DNA of 64,000 nt, from contig NZ_WWCL01000002.1 in NCBI RefSeq assembly GCF_009857835.1, positions 868,001 to 932,000 of the forward strand. The letters run 5' to 3'. Positions within the stretch are counted from its first letter, which is position 1, and each line of letters begins with the position of its first letter. The position numbers and the translations under genes are program-made. The notes under the pieces were generated by a model. The model saw only the letters and a list, made by a program, of their open reading frames with translations. It made no database searches and was not told the DNA's origin. Positions 7,215 through 15,558 of this stretch are shown one piece after another. Source of the stretch: Duganella fentianensis (GTDB lineage Bacteria > Pseudomonadota > Gammaproteobacteria > Burkholderiales > Burkholderiaceae_D).

Positions 7215-9626
7215 ATGACAACTTCCAAATTAACTGAGCAAACTCAACTGCCGTTATTGCCGTTGCGGGACGTTGTAGTTTTCCCGCATATGGTGATACC
7301 GCTGTTCGTAGGACGCCCAAAATCGATTAAGGCGCTGGAAGCCGCAATGGAGCAAGGCAAGAGCATCATGCTTGCCGCCCAAAAAGCCGCTGCCAAGGAC
7401 GAACCTTCTGCTTCCGATATTTATGAAATCGGCTGCGTGGCCAATATTCTGCAAATGCTGAAACTGCCGGACGGTACCGTCAAGGTGCTGGTGGAAGGCG
7501 CTCAGCGTGCACGCATCAACCGCATTACTGATACGCCGGCCCACTTCGTGGCCGATCTGACGCCGCTCGATTCCGAGCAGGGCGACGATTCGGAAATCGA
7601 AGCGATGCGCCGCGCCATCGTTCAGCAGTTTGACCAGTACGTCAAACTCAACAAGAAAATCCCACCGGAAATCCTCGCTTCGCTGTCGGGCATCGACGAT
7701 GCCGGCCGCCTGGCTGATACGGTGGCTGCCCATCTGCCGCTCAAGCTCGAGCAGAAACAGGTGATCCTGGAAATCTTCAGCGTGACCAAGCGTCTGGAAC
7801 ATCTGCTGGGCCAGCTCGAAGGCGAGCTCGATATTCTGCAGGTGGAGAAGCGTATCCGTGGCCGCGTCAAGCGCCAGATGGAGAAATCGCAGCGCGAGTA
7901 CTACCTGAACGAGCAGGTCAAAGCCATCCAGAAAGAACTGGGCGAGGGCGAAGACGGCGCCGATCTGGATGAGCTGGAAAAGAAAGTCGCCGCTGCCAAG
8001 ATGCCGAAAGAGGCACTGGACAAGGCCAATGCCGAGCTGAAGAAACTCAAGCTGATGTCGCCCATGTCGGCCGAAGCGACGGTGGTGCGCAACTACATCG
8101 ATACGCTGGTCAGCCTGCCATGGAAGAAAAAGTCCAAGGTCAACAACGATCTGTCCAATGCTGAAAAAGTGCTGGAAGGCGACCACTACGGTCTGGAAAA
8201 AGTCAAAGAACGTATCCTGGAATATCTGGCAGTACAGCAGCGCGTGGACAAGCTGAAAGCGCCTATCCTGTGCTTCGTCGGTCCTCCGGGCGTGGGTAAA
8301 ACTTCGCTGGGCCAGTCGATTGCCCGCGCTACCAACCGCAAGTTCGTGCGTATGGCACTGGGCGGCGTGCGTGACGAAGCCGAGATCCGCGGTCACCGCC
8401 GTACCTATATCGGCTCGATGCCGGGCAAGGTGCTGCAATCGCTGGCCAAGGTCGGTGTGCGCAACCCGCTGTTCCTGCTCGACGAAATCGACAAGATGGG
8501 TGCGGACTTCCGTGGCGATCCTTCCTCGGCGCTGCTGGAAGTGCTCGATCCGGAACAGAACCATACCTTCTCGGACCACTACATCGAAGTCGATTTCGAT
8601 CTGTCCGATGTGATGTTCGTCGCGACTTCGAACTCGTACAACATCCCGCCGGCACTGCTGGACCGTATGGAAGTGATCCGCCTGTCCGGCTACACGGAAG
8701 ACGAGAAGACCAGCATTGCCCAGCGCTATCTGCTGCCGAAACAGATCAAGAACAATGGTCTGAAAGAGGACGAGATTTCCGTGGCCGAATCGGCTCTGCG
8801 CGACATCATCCGCTACTACACGCGGGAAGCCGGTGTGCGTTCGCTCGAGCGTGAAGTGTCGAAGATCTGCCGCAAGGTGGTGAAGATGCTGCTGCTGAAG
8901 AAATCCGACAAGAAGATTGCCGTCACCTCGAAAAATCTGGATAAATTCCTCGGTGTGCGCCGCTACGATTTCGGCGTGGCCGAGAAAGATAACCAGATCG
9001 GTCAGGTGGTGGGTCTGGCCTGGACGGAAGTGGGTGGCGATCTGCTGACCATCGAGGCCGTGTCGATGCCGGGCAAGGGTGGCGTGATACGCACCGGTAC
9101 ACTGGGCGACGTGATGAAGGAGTCGATCGAAGCGGCGCGTACGGTGGTGCGCAGCCGTGCCCAGCGCCTCGGCATCAAGAACGAAGTGTTCGAGAAGAGC
9201 GACATCCACATCCACGTGCCGGAAGGTGCGACGCCGAAAGACGGCCCATCCGCTGGTGCTGCGATGACGGTGGCCATGGTGTCGGTCTTCACCGGCATCC
9301 CGGTGCGTGCTGACGTGGCCATGACGGGCGAGATTACGCTGCGCGGCGAAGTGCTGCCTATCGGTGGTCTGAAAGAAAAACTGCTGGCGGCCCAGCGCGG
9401 CGGCATCAAGACCGTGCTGATCCCCGAGCAGAACGTCAAGGATCTGGCCGACATTCCGGACAACGTGAAGAACAAGCTGGAAATCGTGCCGGTCCGCTGG
9501 ATCGATAAAGTGCTGGAAATCGCGCTTGAACGTCTGCCTGAACCGCTGACGGAAACGGCGCCGGTCGAAGCGGTGGCCGCTGCTGCCGCGAAATCGGACG
9601 GCCAGACGGAAGTGGTGAAGCACTAA
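7215..9626 (+). CDS. lon: ATP-dependent protease La
   Basis: Soluble hexameric AAA+ serine protease that degrades damaged proteins and short-lived regulators. It has 803 residues. An N-terminal LON substrate-binding domain (about 10-205, starting LPLLPLRDVVVFP) and a coiled linker precede the ATPase with Walker A GPPGVGKT at 356-363 and Walker B LFLLDEIDK near 420. The protease domain has the Ser-Lys dyad Ser679 (in GPSAG) and Lys722 (in GGLKEK), identical in numbering to E. coli Lon. After residue about 775 there is a short Ala-rich acidic tail. Start ATG 7215 follows AAGGTACGCC. Confidence 0.98.
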   Translation: MTTSKLTEQTQLPLLPLRDVVVFPHMVIPLFVGRPKSIKALEAAMEQGKSIMLAAQKAAAKDEPSASDIYEIGCVANILQMLKLPDGTVKVLVEGAQRARINRITDTPAHFVADLTPLDSEQGDDSEIEAMRRAIVQQFDQYVKLNKKIPPEILASLSGIDDAGRLADTVAAHLPLKLEQKQVILEIFSVTKRLEHLLGQLEGELDILQVEKRIRGRVKRQMEKSQREYYLNEQVKAIQKELGEGEDGADLDELEKKVAAAKMPKEALDKANAELKKLKLMSPMSAEATVVRNYIDTLVSLPWKKKSKVNNDLSNAEKVLEGDHYGLEKVKERILEYLAVQQRVDKLKAPILCFVGPPGVGKTSLGQSIARATNRKFVRMALGGVRDEAEIRGHRRTYIGSMPGKVLQSLAKVGVRNPLFLLDEIDKMGADFRGDPSSALLEVLDPEQNHTFSDHYIEVDFDLSDVMFVATSNSYNIPPALLDRMEVIRLSGYTEDEKTSIAQRYLLPKQIKNNGLKEDEISVAESALRDIIRYYTREAGVRSLEREVSKICRKVVKMLLLKKSDKKIAVTSKNLDKFLGVRRYDFGVAEKDNQIGQVVGLAWTEVGGDLLTIEAVSMPGKGGVIRTGTLGDVMKESIEAARTVVRSRAQRLGIKNEVFEKSDIHIHVPEGATPKDGPSAGAAMTVAMVSVFTGIPVRADVAMTGEITLRGEVLPIGGLKEKLLAAQRGGIKTVLIPEQNVKDLADIPDNVKNKLEIVPVRWIDKVLEIALERLPEPLTETAPVEAVAAAAAKSDGQTEVVKH

Positions 9627-9679
9627 TCAGCCGAAGACCATTCATCGGGCAAATAGCGATTAATTCTCGCTAACGCCAC

Positions 9680-9715
9680 AAACGGGCACTTTTATAGTGC
9701 CCGTTTGTTATTTTG
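9680..9715 (+). terminator. Intrinsic terminator of lon
   Basis: Eleven-base stem AAACGGGCACT / AGTGCCCGTTT with a TTTAT loop and a T-rich tail, 53 bases after the lon stop. Confidence 0.9.
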
Positions 9716-9739
9716 AGGGGTATTTCTATAGTGCAGTCC

Positions 9740-9769
9740 TTGACACAAGTGCAGGCTGGCTTGTTTAAT
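9740..9769 (+). promoter_or_regulatory. Sigma70 promoter of hupB
   Basis: Perfect -35 TTGACA (9740-9745), 18-base spacer, -10 TTTAAT (9764-9769). The predicted start near 9776 leaves a leader of about 80 bases before the TTG start codon of hupB. The rest of the 9716-9858 gap holds nothing else I can identify. Confidence 0.7.
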
Positions 9770-9858
9770 ACGGCCTGAGATTTTTCCAGACCTGCAAGAT
9801 GCAGTTAAATGCATGCTCGCGGGCTAAAACGATATAACCTTTGTGACGGGGAATTGCT

Positions 9859-10131
9859 TTGAATAAGACTGAATTGATCGACCATATCGCAGCGACCGCT
9901 GATATTTCGAAAGCGGCTGCGGCTCGCGCACTGGACGCGGTGATCGATGGCGTAACCACCACCCTGCAAAAGAACGACAGCGTCACCCTGGTCGGCTTTG
10001 GCACCTTCTCGGTGAGCGAGCGTGCTGCCCGTACCGGCCGCAATCCACGCACCAAAGAAGAGATCACCATCGAAGCAGCAAAAGTTCCTAAATTTAAAGC
10101 TGGTAAAGCTTTGAAAGATGCTGTAAACTAA
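9859..10131 (+). CDS. hupB: DNA-binding protein HU-beta
   Basis: Small nucleoid-associated protein that bends DNA without sequence specificity, 90 residues, the normal length. The helical dimerisation half begins [17 protein letters not shown] (about 46-52) leads to the beta-arm with RTGRNPRT, whose proline intercalates in the minor groove. The C terminus [16 protein letters not shown] is typical. The start is TTG at 9859 with GGGG seven bases upstream; no ATG is available in frame near the conserved N terminus, so TTG is decided by homology. Position after lon is the usual one in Proteobacteria. Confidence 0.96.
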   Translation: MNKTELIDHIAATADISKAAAARALDAVIDGVTTTLQKNDSVTLVGFGTFSVSERAARTGRNPRTKEEITIEAAKVPKFKAGKALKDAVN

Positions 10132-10139
10132 CGGACTTC

Positions 10140-10168
10140 GGTGAGCAGCAGATGTTAGCTAGCTCACC
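10140..10168 (+). other. Hairpin between hupB and tRNA-Val
   Basis: Seven-base stem GGTGAGC / GCTCACC with a 15-base loop eight bases after the hupB stop and no T tract. It may protect the hupB mRNA 3' end after processing from a hupB-tRNA transcript. Confidence 0.4.
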
Positions 10169-10181
10169 AAAGCGCGAAATT

Positions 10182-10257
10182 GGGCGGTTAGCTCAGTTGG
10201 TAGAGCGGAGCCCTTACAAGGCTTAGGTCGGGAGTTCGAGCCTCTCACCGCCCACCA
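10182..10257 (+). tRNA. tRNA-Val (anticodon UAC)
   Basis: 76 nt, acceptor GGGCGGT / ACCGCCC, discriminator A, encoded CCA. Anticodon loop CTTACAA gives TAC (reads GUA/GUN valine). T-loop GTTCGAGCC. It lies 50 bases after hupB, probably in one transcript with the following tRNAs. Confidence 0.95.
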
Positions 10258-10265
10258 GTTTTGCG

Positions 10266-10313
10266 GTAGTAGTAAGAAGTAGCAAGCAGTAAAAAGTAGT
10301 TAGTAGTACCTAG
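10266..10313 (+). repeat. Irregular AGTAG-rich spacer between tRNAs
   Basis: The spacer between tRNA-Val and tRNA-Asp consists almost wholly of imperfect GTAGTA / AGTAG / AGCAG units, about seven occurrences in 48 bases. A related string, GTAGTAAGACAT twice then AGTAGCAA, occurs in the purL leader at 22899-22934. Confidence 0.5.
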
Positions 10314-10324
10314 TGTGTTTTGCT

Positions 10325-10401
10325 GGAGCGGTAGTTCAGTTGGTTAGAATACCGGCCTGTCACGCCGGGGGTCGCGGGTTCGAGTCCCGTCCGCTCCGCC
10401 A
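10325..10401 (+). tRNA. tRNA-Asp (anticodon GUC), copy 1
   Basis: 77 nt, acceptor GGAGCGG / CCGCTCC, discriminator G, encoded CCA at 10399-10401. Anticodon loop CTGTCAC gives GTC. Identical over its full length to copy 2. Confidence 0.96.
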
Positions 10402-10423
10402 ACAAAACCACAGTACTCGTATA

Positions 10424-10500
10424 GGAGCGGTAGTTCAGTTGGTTAGAATACCGGCCTGTCACGCCGGGGGTCGCGGGTTCGAGTCCCGTCCGCTCCGCCA
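10424..10500 (+). tRNA. tRNA-Asp (anticodon GUC), copy 2
   Basis: Identical in all 77 positions to copy 1, with a 22-base spacer between them. The flanking bases differ, so the duplication is limited to the tRNA gene itself. A strong terminator follows 10 bases after the CCA end. Confidence 0.96.
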
Positions 10501-10509
10501 AGAACAAGA

Positions 10510-10550
10510 TACCCCGTAGCTAATAATTAGCTACGGGGTTTTTCTTTTTG
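10510..10550 (+). terminator. Intrinsic terminator of the tRNA cluster
   Basis: Eleven-base stem ACCCCGTAGCT / AGCTACGGGGT around an AATAATT loop, followed by TTTTTCTTTTT. Very strong. Confidence 0.95.
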
Positions 10551-10907
10551 CGCGTCCGATTATTCATTTTCCGGATTTTTATTCATGCGCAAATGAAAAT
10601 TAACTTATCGTATCGTGCGCAGGCTTTTATTAGCTCCCTTGTAAGATGTTTGAACGTCAACCACTTTTATAGTTATGCATGGTTAACAGGTCGCGCTAGG
10701 GGATTTTATAAAATCGTTATTGAGGCGGTTTTGTAACGCGCATTGTTGGCCAGGGCTGGAACTGCCCGGTAGTAGTTTTGAATTGGATATTTTTTATTCA
10801 TTTCATGTAACGGTCGCCAGCAGCGGGGTGGTGCAAGCGAACTGGAGGGCTGGTTCTGGAGGGCGTTTCGTTTTGGTGCCGTTGCAATGTGTCTGTTTTG
10901 CCAAGGA
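10551..10907. other. Gene-poor AT-rich gap before ppiD
   Basis: About 360 bases with lower GC than the surroundings and no convincing gene. The possible ORFs (for example 62 codons from 10548) lack ribosome sites, codon bias and recognisable sequence. I see no repeats or tRNA remnants. Confidence 0.5.
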
Positions 10908-10914
10908 TTTACAC

Positions 10915-10943
10915 TTGCTATAGAGGGGGCTGCACTGTAAAAT
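10915..10943 (+). promoter_or_regulatory. Sigma70 promoter upstream of ppiD
   Basis: TTGCTA (10915-10920), 17-base spacer, TAAAAT (10938-10943). Predicted start near 10950. A terminator hairpin begins only nine bases later, so this promoter is attenuated or makes a very short RNA. Confidence 0.55.
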
Positions 10944-10958
10944 CGGCCAACTGGAATC

Positions 10959-10983
10959 GGCGAACGCGAGTTCGCCTTTTTTG
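10959..10983 (+). terminator. Promoter-proximal terminator/attenuator before ppiD
   Basis: Seven-base stem GGCGAAC / GTTCGCC with a GCGA tetraloop and six Ts, 37 bases before the ppiD ATG and immediately downstream of a predicted promoter. It is a canonical intrinsic terminator in the 5' leader position. Confidence 0.75.
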
Positions 10984-11019
10984 TATGTGCAAGTCCCACT
11001 CAATCCGAATTGGCAGACC

Positions 11020-12930
11020 ATGTTTGAATTTATTCGTACCCATCAACGCCTGATGCAGATTTTCCTGGCGATTATCATCGTGCCGTCGTTTGCTTTCGTC
11101 GGCATCGGTAGTTATAAGAGCTTCGGCGACGACGCCAATACGATCGCCAAAATCGATGGCAAGCCGCTGACCCAGCAGGAATTTGATAATGCCGTGCGTA
11201 ACCAGCTGGACAATTACCGCCAGCGTCTGGGCGCCCAGTTCGACCAGAAAATGTTCGATACGCCCGAGTTCAAGCAGAATCTGCTGGACCAGCTGATCGC
11301 CGAGCGTGCCATTGCTGCCGAAGTCGTGCGTTCGCACCTGACCGTGAGCGATACGCTGCTGCAGCGCGTGATCAAGGAACAGTTCGGTGGCGAAGGCGCT
11401 TTCGACATGGAACGTTATAAATCGATACTGGCGGCACAGGGCATGACGCCCAGCATGTACGACCAGCGTCTGCGCCGCGACCTGACCCTGCAGCAGCTGG
11501 GTAACGCCATTCAGGCCACCGGCTTCGCGCCGCGTGCCGTGGCCAAAACCCTGTCCGATATCGGCGCGCAGGAGCGTGAAGTGCAGGAACTGCTGCTGCC
11601 AGTGGCGGATTTCGTGCCACAGGTCAAAGTGACCGACGACATGGTCAAGGCCTTCTACGACAAGAACGCCAAATTCTTCGAAGTACCTGAGCAGGCCAAG
11701 ATCGAATACGTGGTCTTCAATAGCGACTCGGTGCTGAGCCAGATCAGCGTCACCGATGCAGACGTAGCTGCCTACTACAATGCCAACCAGGCTGGCTTCA
11801 CCACGCCGGAAAGCCGCCGTGCTGCCCACGTGCTGGTGGCTGTGAAAAAAGGCGCTAGTGCTGCCGAAGTCGCTGCTGCCAAAGCCAAGGCGGAAGCCAT
11901 CGTGGCCGAACTGCGCAAAGCGCCGGCCGACTTCGCTAAAGTGGCCAAGACCAAATCGGATGATGCCGTATCGGCCGAGCAGGGCGGTGACCTCGATATC
12001 GTGACCAAAGGTGCGCTGCCAGCACCAGTGGAAGCGGCTGTGATGAAGCTCAAGCAGGGCGAAATCAGCGATGCTGTGCAGTCGGAATACGGTTTCCACG
12101 TATTGACCGTGACCGCGCTGAAACCTGCGGTGGTAAAACCGCTGGACGAAGTAAAAACCGAAGTGGCCGCCGTGCTGAAGAAGCAGAAAGCTGCCAAGAA
12201 GTATTCGGAAATGGCCGAGACCTTCTCGAACACCGTGTACGAACAGGCTGACAGCCTGAAGCCTGTGGCTGACAAGCTGGGCCTGAAAATTGAAACGGCC
12301 GTCAACGTGAGTCGTACACCGGGCCCTGCAGCTGGCGCTGCACCCTACAACAACGCCAAGTTCCTGACTGCACTGTTCTCGAACGAATCGATCAGCAGCA
12401 AGCGCAATACGGAAGCGGTGGAGACTGCACCGAGCACCCTGGTGGCCGGCCGTATCGTCGAATTCAAACCAGCGACCAAGCGTCCGCTGGCCGAAGTCGA
12501 TGCCGCCATCCGTCAGCGCGTGACGATGGAAGAAGCTGCCAAGCTGGCTGCCAAATCGGGTGCCGACAAGCTTGCCGCCTTCAAGAAATCGGGCGATGCA
12601 GCCGGCTTCGCTGGCGCCAAGCTGGTATCGCGTTCCAAGCCTGAAGGCATCAATGGTCTGGCCATGCAGGAAATCATGAAGGCTGATACCACCAAGCTGC
12701 CAGCCTATGTGGGCGTGGACGTGCCGGGCATGGGTTATGGCGTGTACCGTATCAGCAAAGTACAGCAGCCAGCCGTACAGGATGAAGAGCGTCGCAAGGC
12801 AGAAGCCGAGCAGATCAACAACATCGTGGCGCAACAGGAAATGCACGACTACATCGAATTGCTGAAGCAGAAGGCCAAGGTCAAGATCCTCAAGCCTATC
12901 GCCACGGCGACGGTGGTGGAAGTCAAGTAA
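11020..12930 (+). CDS. ppiD: Membrane-anchored periplasmic folding factor PpiD
   Basis: Chaperone with a parvulin-like domain, anchored in the inner membrane near the Sec translocon, 636 residues. Residues 1-12 are cytoplasmic, followed by one membrane helix (about 13-33, IFLAIIIVPSFAFVGIG), a SurA_N-like helical domain (about 35-225), a parvulin domain (about 265-365, with RRAAHVLV at its start and YGFHVLTV at its end) and a C-terminal helical domain. ATG 11020 is chosen because it gives the family N terminus MFEFIRTHQR; an in-frame ATG at 10981 lies within the terminator tail. No strong Shine-Dalgarno is visible. This is its usual place after hupB and tRNA genes. Confidence 0.95.
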   Translation: MFEFIRTHQRLMQIFLAIIIVPSFAFVGIGSYKSFGDDANTIAKIDGKPLTQQEFDNAVRNQLDNYRQRLGAQFDQKMFDTPEFKQNLLDQLIAERAIAAEVVRSHLTVSDTLLQRVIKEQFGGEGAFDMERYKSILAAQGMTPSMYDQRLRRDLTLQQLGNAIQATGFAPRAVAKTLSDIGAQEREVQELLLPVADFVPQVKVTDDMVKAFYDKNAKFFEVPEQAKIEYVVFNSDSVLSQISVTDADVAAYYNANQAGFTTPESRRAAHVLVAVKKGASAAEVAAAKAKAEAIVAELRKAPADFAKVAKTKSDDAVSAEQGGDLDIVTKGALPAPVEAAVMKLKQGEISDAVQSEYGFHVLTVTALKPAVVKPLDEVKTEVAAVLKKQKAAKKYSEMAETFSNTVYEQADSLKPVADKLGLKIETAVNVSRTPGPAAGAAPYNNAKFLTALFSNESISSKRNTEAVETAPSTLVAGRIVEFKPATKRPLAEVDAAIRQRVTMEEAAKLAAKSGADKLAAFKKSGDAAGFAGAKLVSRSKPEGINGLAMQEIMKADTTKLPAYVGVDVPGMGYGVYRISKVQQPAVQDEERRKAEAEQINNIVAQQEMHDYIELLKQKAKVKILKPIATATVVEVK

Positions 12931-12989
12931 GCGCGATCACTGGCTGGTGCAGACTGGCCAGTATCCGGTGCTAAAATCAGGTGATAAAG

Positions 12990-13018
12990 AAAAAGCCGGC
13001 AATGCCGGCTTTTTCTAT
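12990..13018 (+). terminator. Intrinsic terminator of ppiD
   Basis: AAAAAGCCGGC / GCCGGCTTTTT with an AAT loop, 60 bases after the ppiD stop. It may also act in the opposite direction for the minus-strand esterase-mnmH pair, whose end lies at 13090. Confidence 0.92.
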
Positions 13019-13089
13019 TTGAGCGCTTTGTCCGGTCTACATTTCCGGCAGAGCGCGAAGAGCGCCTTGGCTGGCTGCCAATATGTATC

Positions 13090-14148
13090 TCAGGATAGTT
13101 CGATCAGCTTGCGCGCACCGGTGGCGAAACTGGCAGCATCGATCGCGTCCAGTTTTAACTCCTGCGCCTGTTCATAGCGCACGAAGTTGCGGTCTATGGA
13201 GCGTAGATAGGCCGGATCGTAGTGCTCGGCCAGCAGCTCTTCCACCAGTGCGGCCATTTCGCCACTGCTGGCCATTTGCTGCCAGCGTTTGATGCGTTCG
13301 TGGCCATGCAGCGGCGTCAGATACGCAAGCTGTTCGTTGAGTGCAGCGGCATCGCTGGTGTAGTGCTGGTAGTCCTCCATCAGCAGGCGCACGCGGTCGG
13401 CGCGGCTCAGCGTCATGGCGATGCAATCGGAACCGCGCATGCGCTCCATCAGCGCAGCAGGGACGCGCAGATTGCCTACCTTCTTGCTCTCTGATTCCAC
13501 AAACACGGGGCGGGCAGAGTCGAAGCGGCGCAAGGCATTCCAGATCGCCGTCTCGAACGCTTTCTGGCTGGGCTGCGGCTGGCTAGGCAGGCCGCCCAGT
13601 ACCGAGCCACGGTGGGCCGCCAGCTGCTCCAGATCGAGCACCTGCGCACCCTGACCGGCCAATACCTCCAGCATGCGGCTCTTGCCGCTGCCGGTAGTGC
13701 CGCAGATGACTTTGAAAGCGAATTGCGGGGGCTGTTCCAGCTCCGCATTGACGTGCGCGCGGAAGGCCTTGTAGCCGCCGTCCAGCTGCACCACGGGCCA
13801 GCCTATCTTGGCCAGTATGTGCGCCATGGCGCCGCTACGGTTGCCGCCGCGCCAGCAGTAGACCAGCGGACGCCATTCGCGTGGCTGCTCGATCCACAGC
13901 GTTTCAATGTGCTGGGCGATATTCTTCGCCACCAGCGCTGCACCCAGCTTCTTGGCTTCAAACGAGCCTACCTGCTTGTACATGGTGCCCACCGTGATGC
14001 GCTGGGCGTCGTCGAGCACGGGCGCGTTGATGGCGCCCGGCAGATGGTCGATCACATATTCGCAAGGGCTGCGCGCATCGATGATGGCATCGAACTGCTC
14101 GAGCTGGGGGAGGACCTGCTCCAGCTTTAGAACTTCGGGGTATTTCAT
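13090..14148 (-). CDS. mnmH: tRNA 2-selenouridine synthase
   Basis: Converts 2-thiouridine to 2-selenouridine at wobble position 34 of tRNAs for Lys, Glu and Gln using selenophosphate, via a geranylated intermediate. It has 352 residues. The N-terminal rhodanese domain carries catalytic Cys98 in VYCWRGGNRSG. A P-loop domain has GTTGSGKS at 150-157. The ATG overlaps the stop of the upstream esterase by ATGA (14145-14148), so the two genes are translationally coupled. It implies that the organism makes selenophosphate (SelD), which is not encoded here. Also known as selU/ybbB. Confidence 0.94.
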   Translation of the reverse strand: MKYPEVLKLEQVLPQLEQFDAIIDARSPCEYVIDHLPGAINAPVLDDAQRITVGTMYKQVGSFEAKKLGAALVAKNIAQHIETLWIEQPREWRPLVYCWRGGNRSGAMAHILAKIGWPVVQLDGGYKAFRAHVNAELEQPPQFAFKVICGTTGSGKSRMLEVLAGQGAQVLDLEQLAAHRGSVLGGLPSQPQPSQKAFETAIWNALRRFDSARPVFVESESKKVGNLRVPAALMERMRGSDCIAMTLSRADRVRLLMEDYQHYTSDAAALNEQLAYLTPLHGHERIKRWQQMASSGEMAALVEELLAEHYDPAYLRSIDRNFVRYEQAQELKLDAIDAASFATGARKLIELS

Positions 14149-14819
14149 TTGGCTCTGATGGACTTCTGCAGGGTAGGCCAGATATTGGCAAGTATGACGG
14201 GATGGGCGCTGGCCAGCGGATGCAGGCGGTCAGGCTGGAACAGCTCGGGCTTGTCGGCCACGCCTTCCAGCATAAAGGGCACCAGTGGGGCCTGGATCTG
14301 CTTGGCCAGCGTGCCATACATGGCATAGAAACGCTCGGCATAATCACGGCCGTAATTCGGCGGCATGCGCATGCCGATCAGTAGCACGCGCGCGTCGGCC
14401 TTGCGAGCTGCGCTGCTCATGGCCAGCAGATTGGCTTCTGCTGCGGCGACGGGTAGGCCGCGCAGGCCGTCATTGGCGCCCAGCTCGATGACCACTAGCG
14501 CAGGTTTGTACTTTTCCAGCAGCGCCGGCAGGCGGCTGCGGCCACCGCTGGTGGTCTCGCCACTGACGCTGGCGTTGACGATGGTGGCTTCGATTTTCTG
14601 GCTGCGCAGCTTTTCGTCGGCCAGAGCCACCCAGCCCGTGCCGCGCGCCAGCCCGTACTCGGCCGATAAACTATCGCCCAGCACCAGAACGGTTTTTGGT
14701 GCAGAATAGGCGCTGCCCGAGGCGGTGGCCAGCGCCATCACCAACGCTATGGTCAACCACTGTGTACAACGGCGAGGTATGGTGTTCAACCCCGATAAAC
14801 GAATTAAGCTTTCAAGCAT
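14145..14819 (-). CDS. tesA: Exported GDSL-family esterase (TesA/arylesterase type)
   Basis: SGNH hydrolase with an N-terminal signal peptide, acting on thioesters, lysophospholipids or aryl esters in the periplasm. It has 224 residues from the chosen start. Catalytic Ser50 lies in VLGDSLS, the conserved Gly and Asn are present (GANDG), and the Asp197-x-x-His200 pair is in PDRLHP. The start is uncertain: ATG at 14819 gives a basic n-region (PRRCTQW) and hydrophobic core LTIALVMALATA. A longer ORF to 14960 would run into the divergent ABC gene. The chosen ATG lies within the same CATG as the start of that divergent gene. Confidence 0.85.
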   Translation of the reverse strand: MLESLIRLSGLNTIPRRCTQWLTIALVMALATASGSAYSAPKTVLVLGDSLSAEYGLARGTGWVALADEKLRSQKIEATIVNASVSGETTSGGRSRLPALLEKYKPALVVIELGANDGLRGLPVAAAEANLLAMSSAARKADARVLLIGMRMPPNYGRDYAERFYAMYGTLAKQIQAPLVPFMLEGVADKPELFQPDRLHPLASAHPVILANIWPTLQKSIRAK

Positions 14820-15558
14820 GCCTGATTTTCCTGAACGTTCTGCCCGACTGGATACTACGACGGTCCATAATGCCACAAACGCTGCGCTGCCAGCCCATGG
14901 AGCCATAGAAGTACGCAGCCTCGCCAAGCGCGTGGCTGATGCCAGCGGCGAGCTGACCATACTTCATCCCCTCGATTTTACCGTGCAAAAGGCCGAGACG
15001 CTTGCGATAGTGGGGGCTTCCGGCTCCGGCAAGTCCACTTTGCTGGGGCTGCTGGCGGGGCTGGATACGCCCAGCGCAGGTACGGTACTGATCGACGGCG
15101 TGGATATCTATGGGCTCGACGAGGACGGGCGCGCCCTGCTACGCAAGGAGAGGCTGGGCTTTGTGTTCCAGTCCTTCCAGCTGCTGTCCCACCTGACGGC
15201 GCTGGAAAACGTCATGCTGCCGCTGGAGCTGCGCGGCATCGCCAATGCCAGAGCGCGGGCCGAGGCCATGCTGGAGCGCGTCGGGCTGGCCAGCCGTCTG
15301 CGCCACTATCCGAAATACCTGTCCGGTGGCGAGCAGCAGCGCGTGGCGCTGGCGCGGGCCTTCGTCACCGAGCCCCCCTTGCTGTTTGCCGACGAACCTA
15401 CCGGCAGTCTGGATGCGGCCACGGGAGAATCCGTGATCGCGCTGATGTTCGAACTGAATCGCCAGCATGGTTCGACGCTGGTACTGGTCACCCACGACCA
15501 GAGCATGGCGGCGCGCTGCGACCGCACCCTGACGATTGCGGCGGGACGGCTGGTCTAG
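14818..15558 (+). CDS. ABC transporter ATP-binding protein (YbbA/LolD type)
   Basis: ATPase subunit of an MacB/LolD-class ABC transporter, 246 residues from ATG 14818. Walker A is GASGSGKS at 66-73, the signature is LSGGEQQRVALAR near 168, and Walker B is LLFADEPTGSLD. In E. coli the closest relative, YbbA, lies divergent from tesA and next to a large FtsX-type permease (YbbP). The tesA-divergent arrangement is kept here, but the permease is absent: the next gene is convergent nnr. The partner must be encoded elsewhere. The residues before about 28 are not conserved in the fold, so the start could differ. Confidence 0.88.
   Translation: MPDFPERSARLDTTTVHNATNAALPAHGAIEVRSLAKRVADASGELTILHPLDFTVQKAETLAIVGASGSGKSTLLGLLAGLDTPSAGTVLIDGVDIYGLDEDGRALLRKERLGFVFQSFQLLSHLTALENVMLPLELRGIANARARAEAMLERVGLASRLRHYPKYLSGGEQQRVALARAFVTEPPLLFADEPTGSLDAATGESVIALMFELNRQHGSTLVLVTHDQSMAARCDRTLTIAAGRLV

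Noticed and set aside
7254..9623. 789-codon antisense frame over lon
   Set aside because: Codon-bias mirror of lon; the translation is His/Phe/Gln-rich with no domain.
10325..10500. Attachment site or integration hot spot at the tRNA-Asp pair
   Set aside because: No integrase, no partial tRNA copy, and core genes (ppiD) follow directly.
10313..10519. Frames across the two tRNA-Asp genes, both strands
   Set aside because: They are translations of duplicated tRNA sequence.
10548..10736. 62-codon frame between the tRNA cluster and ppiD
   Set aside because: It begins inside the terminator tail, lacks a ribosome site and has non-typical codon use.
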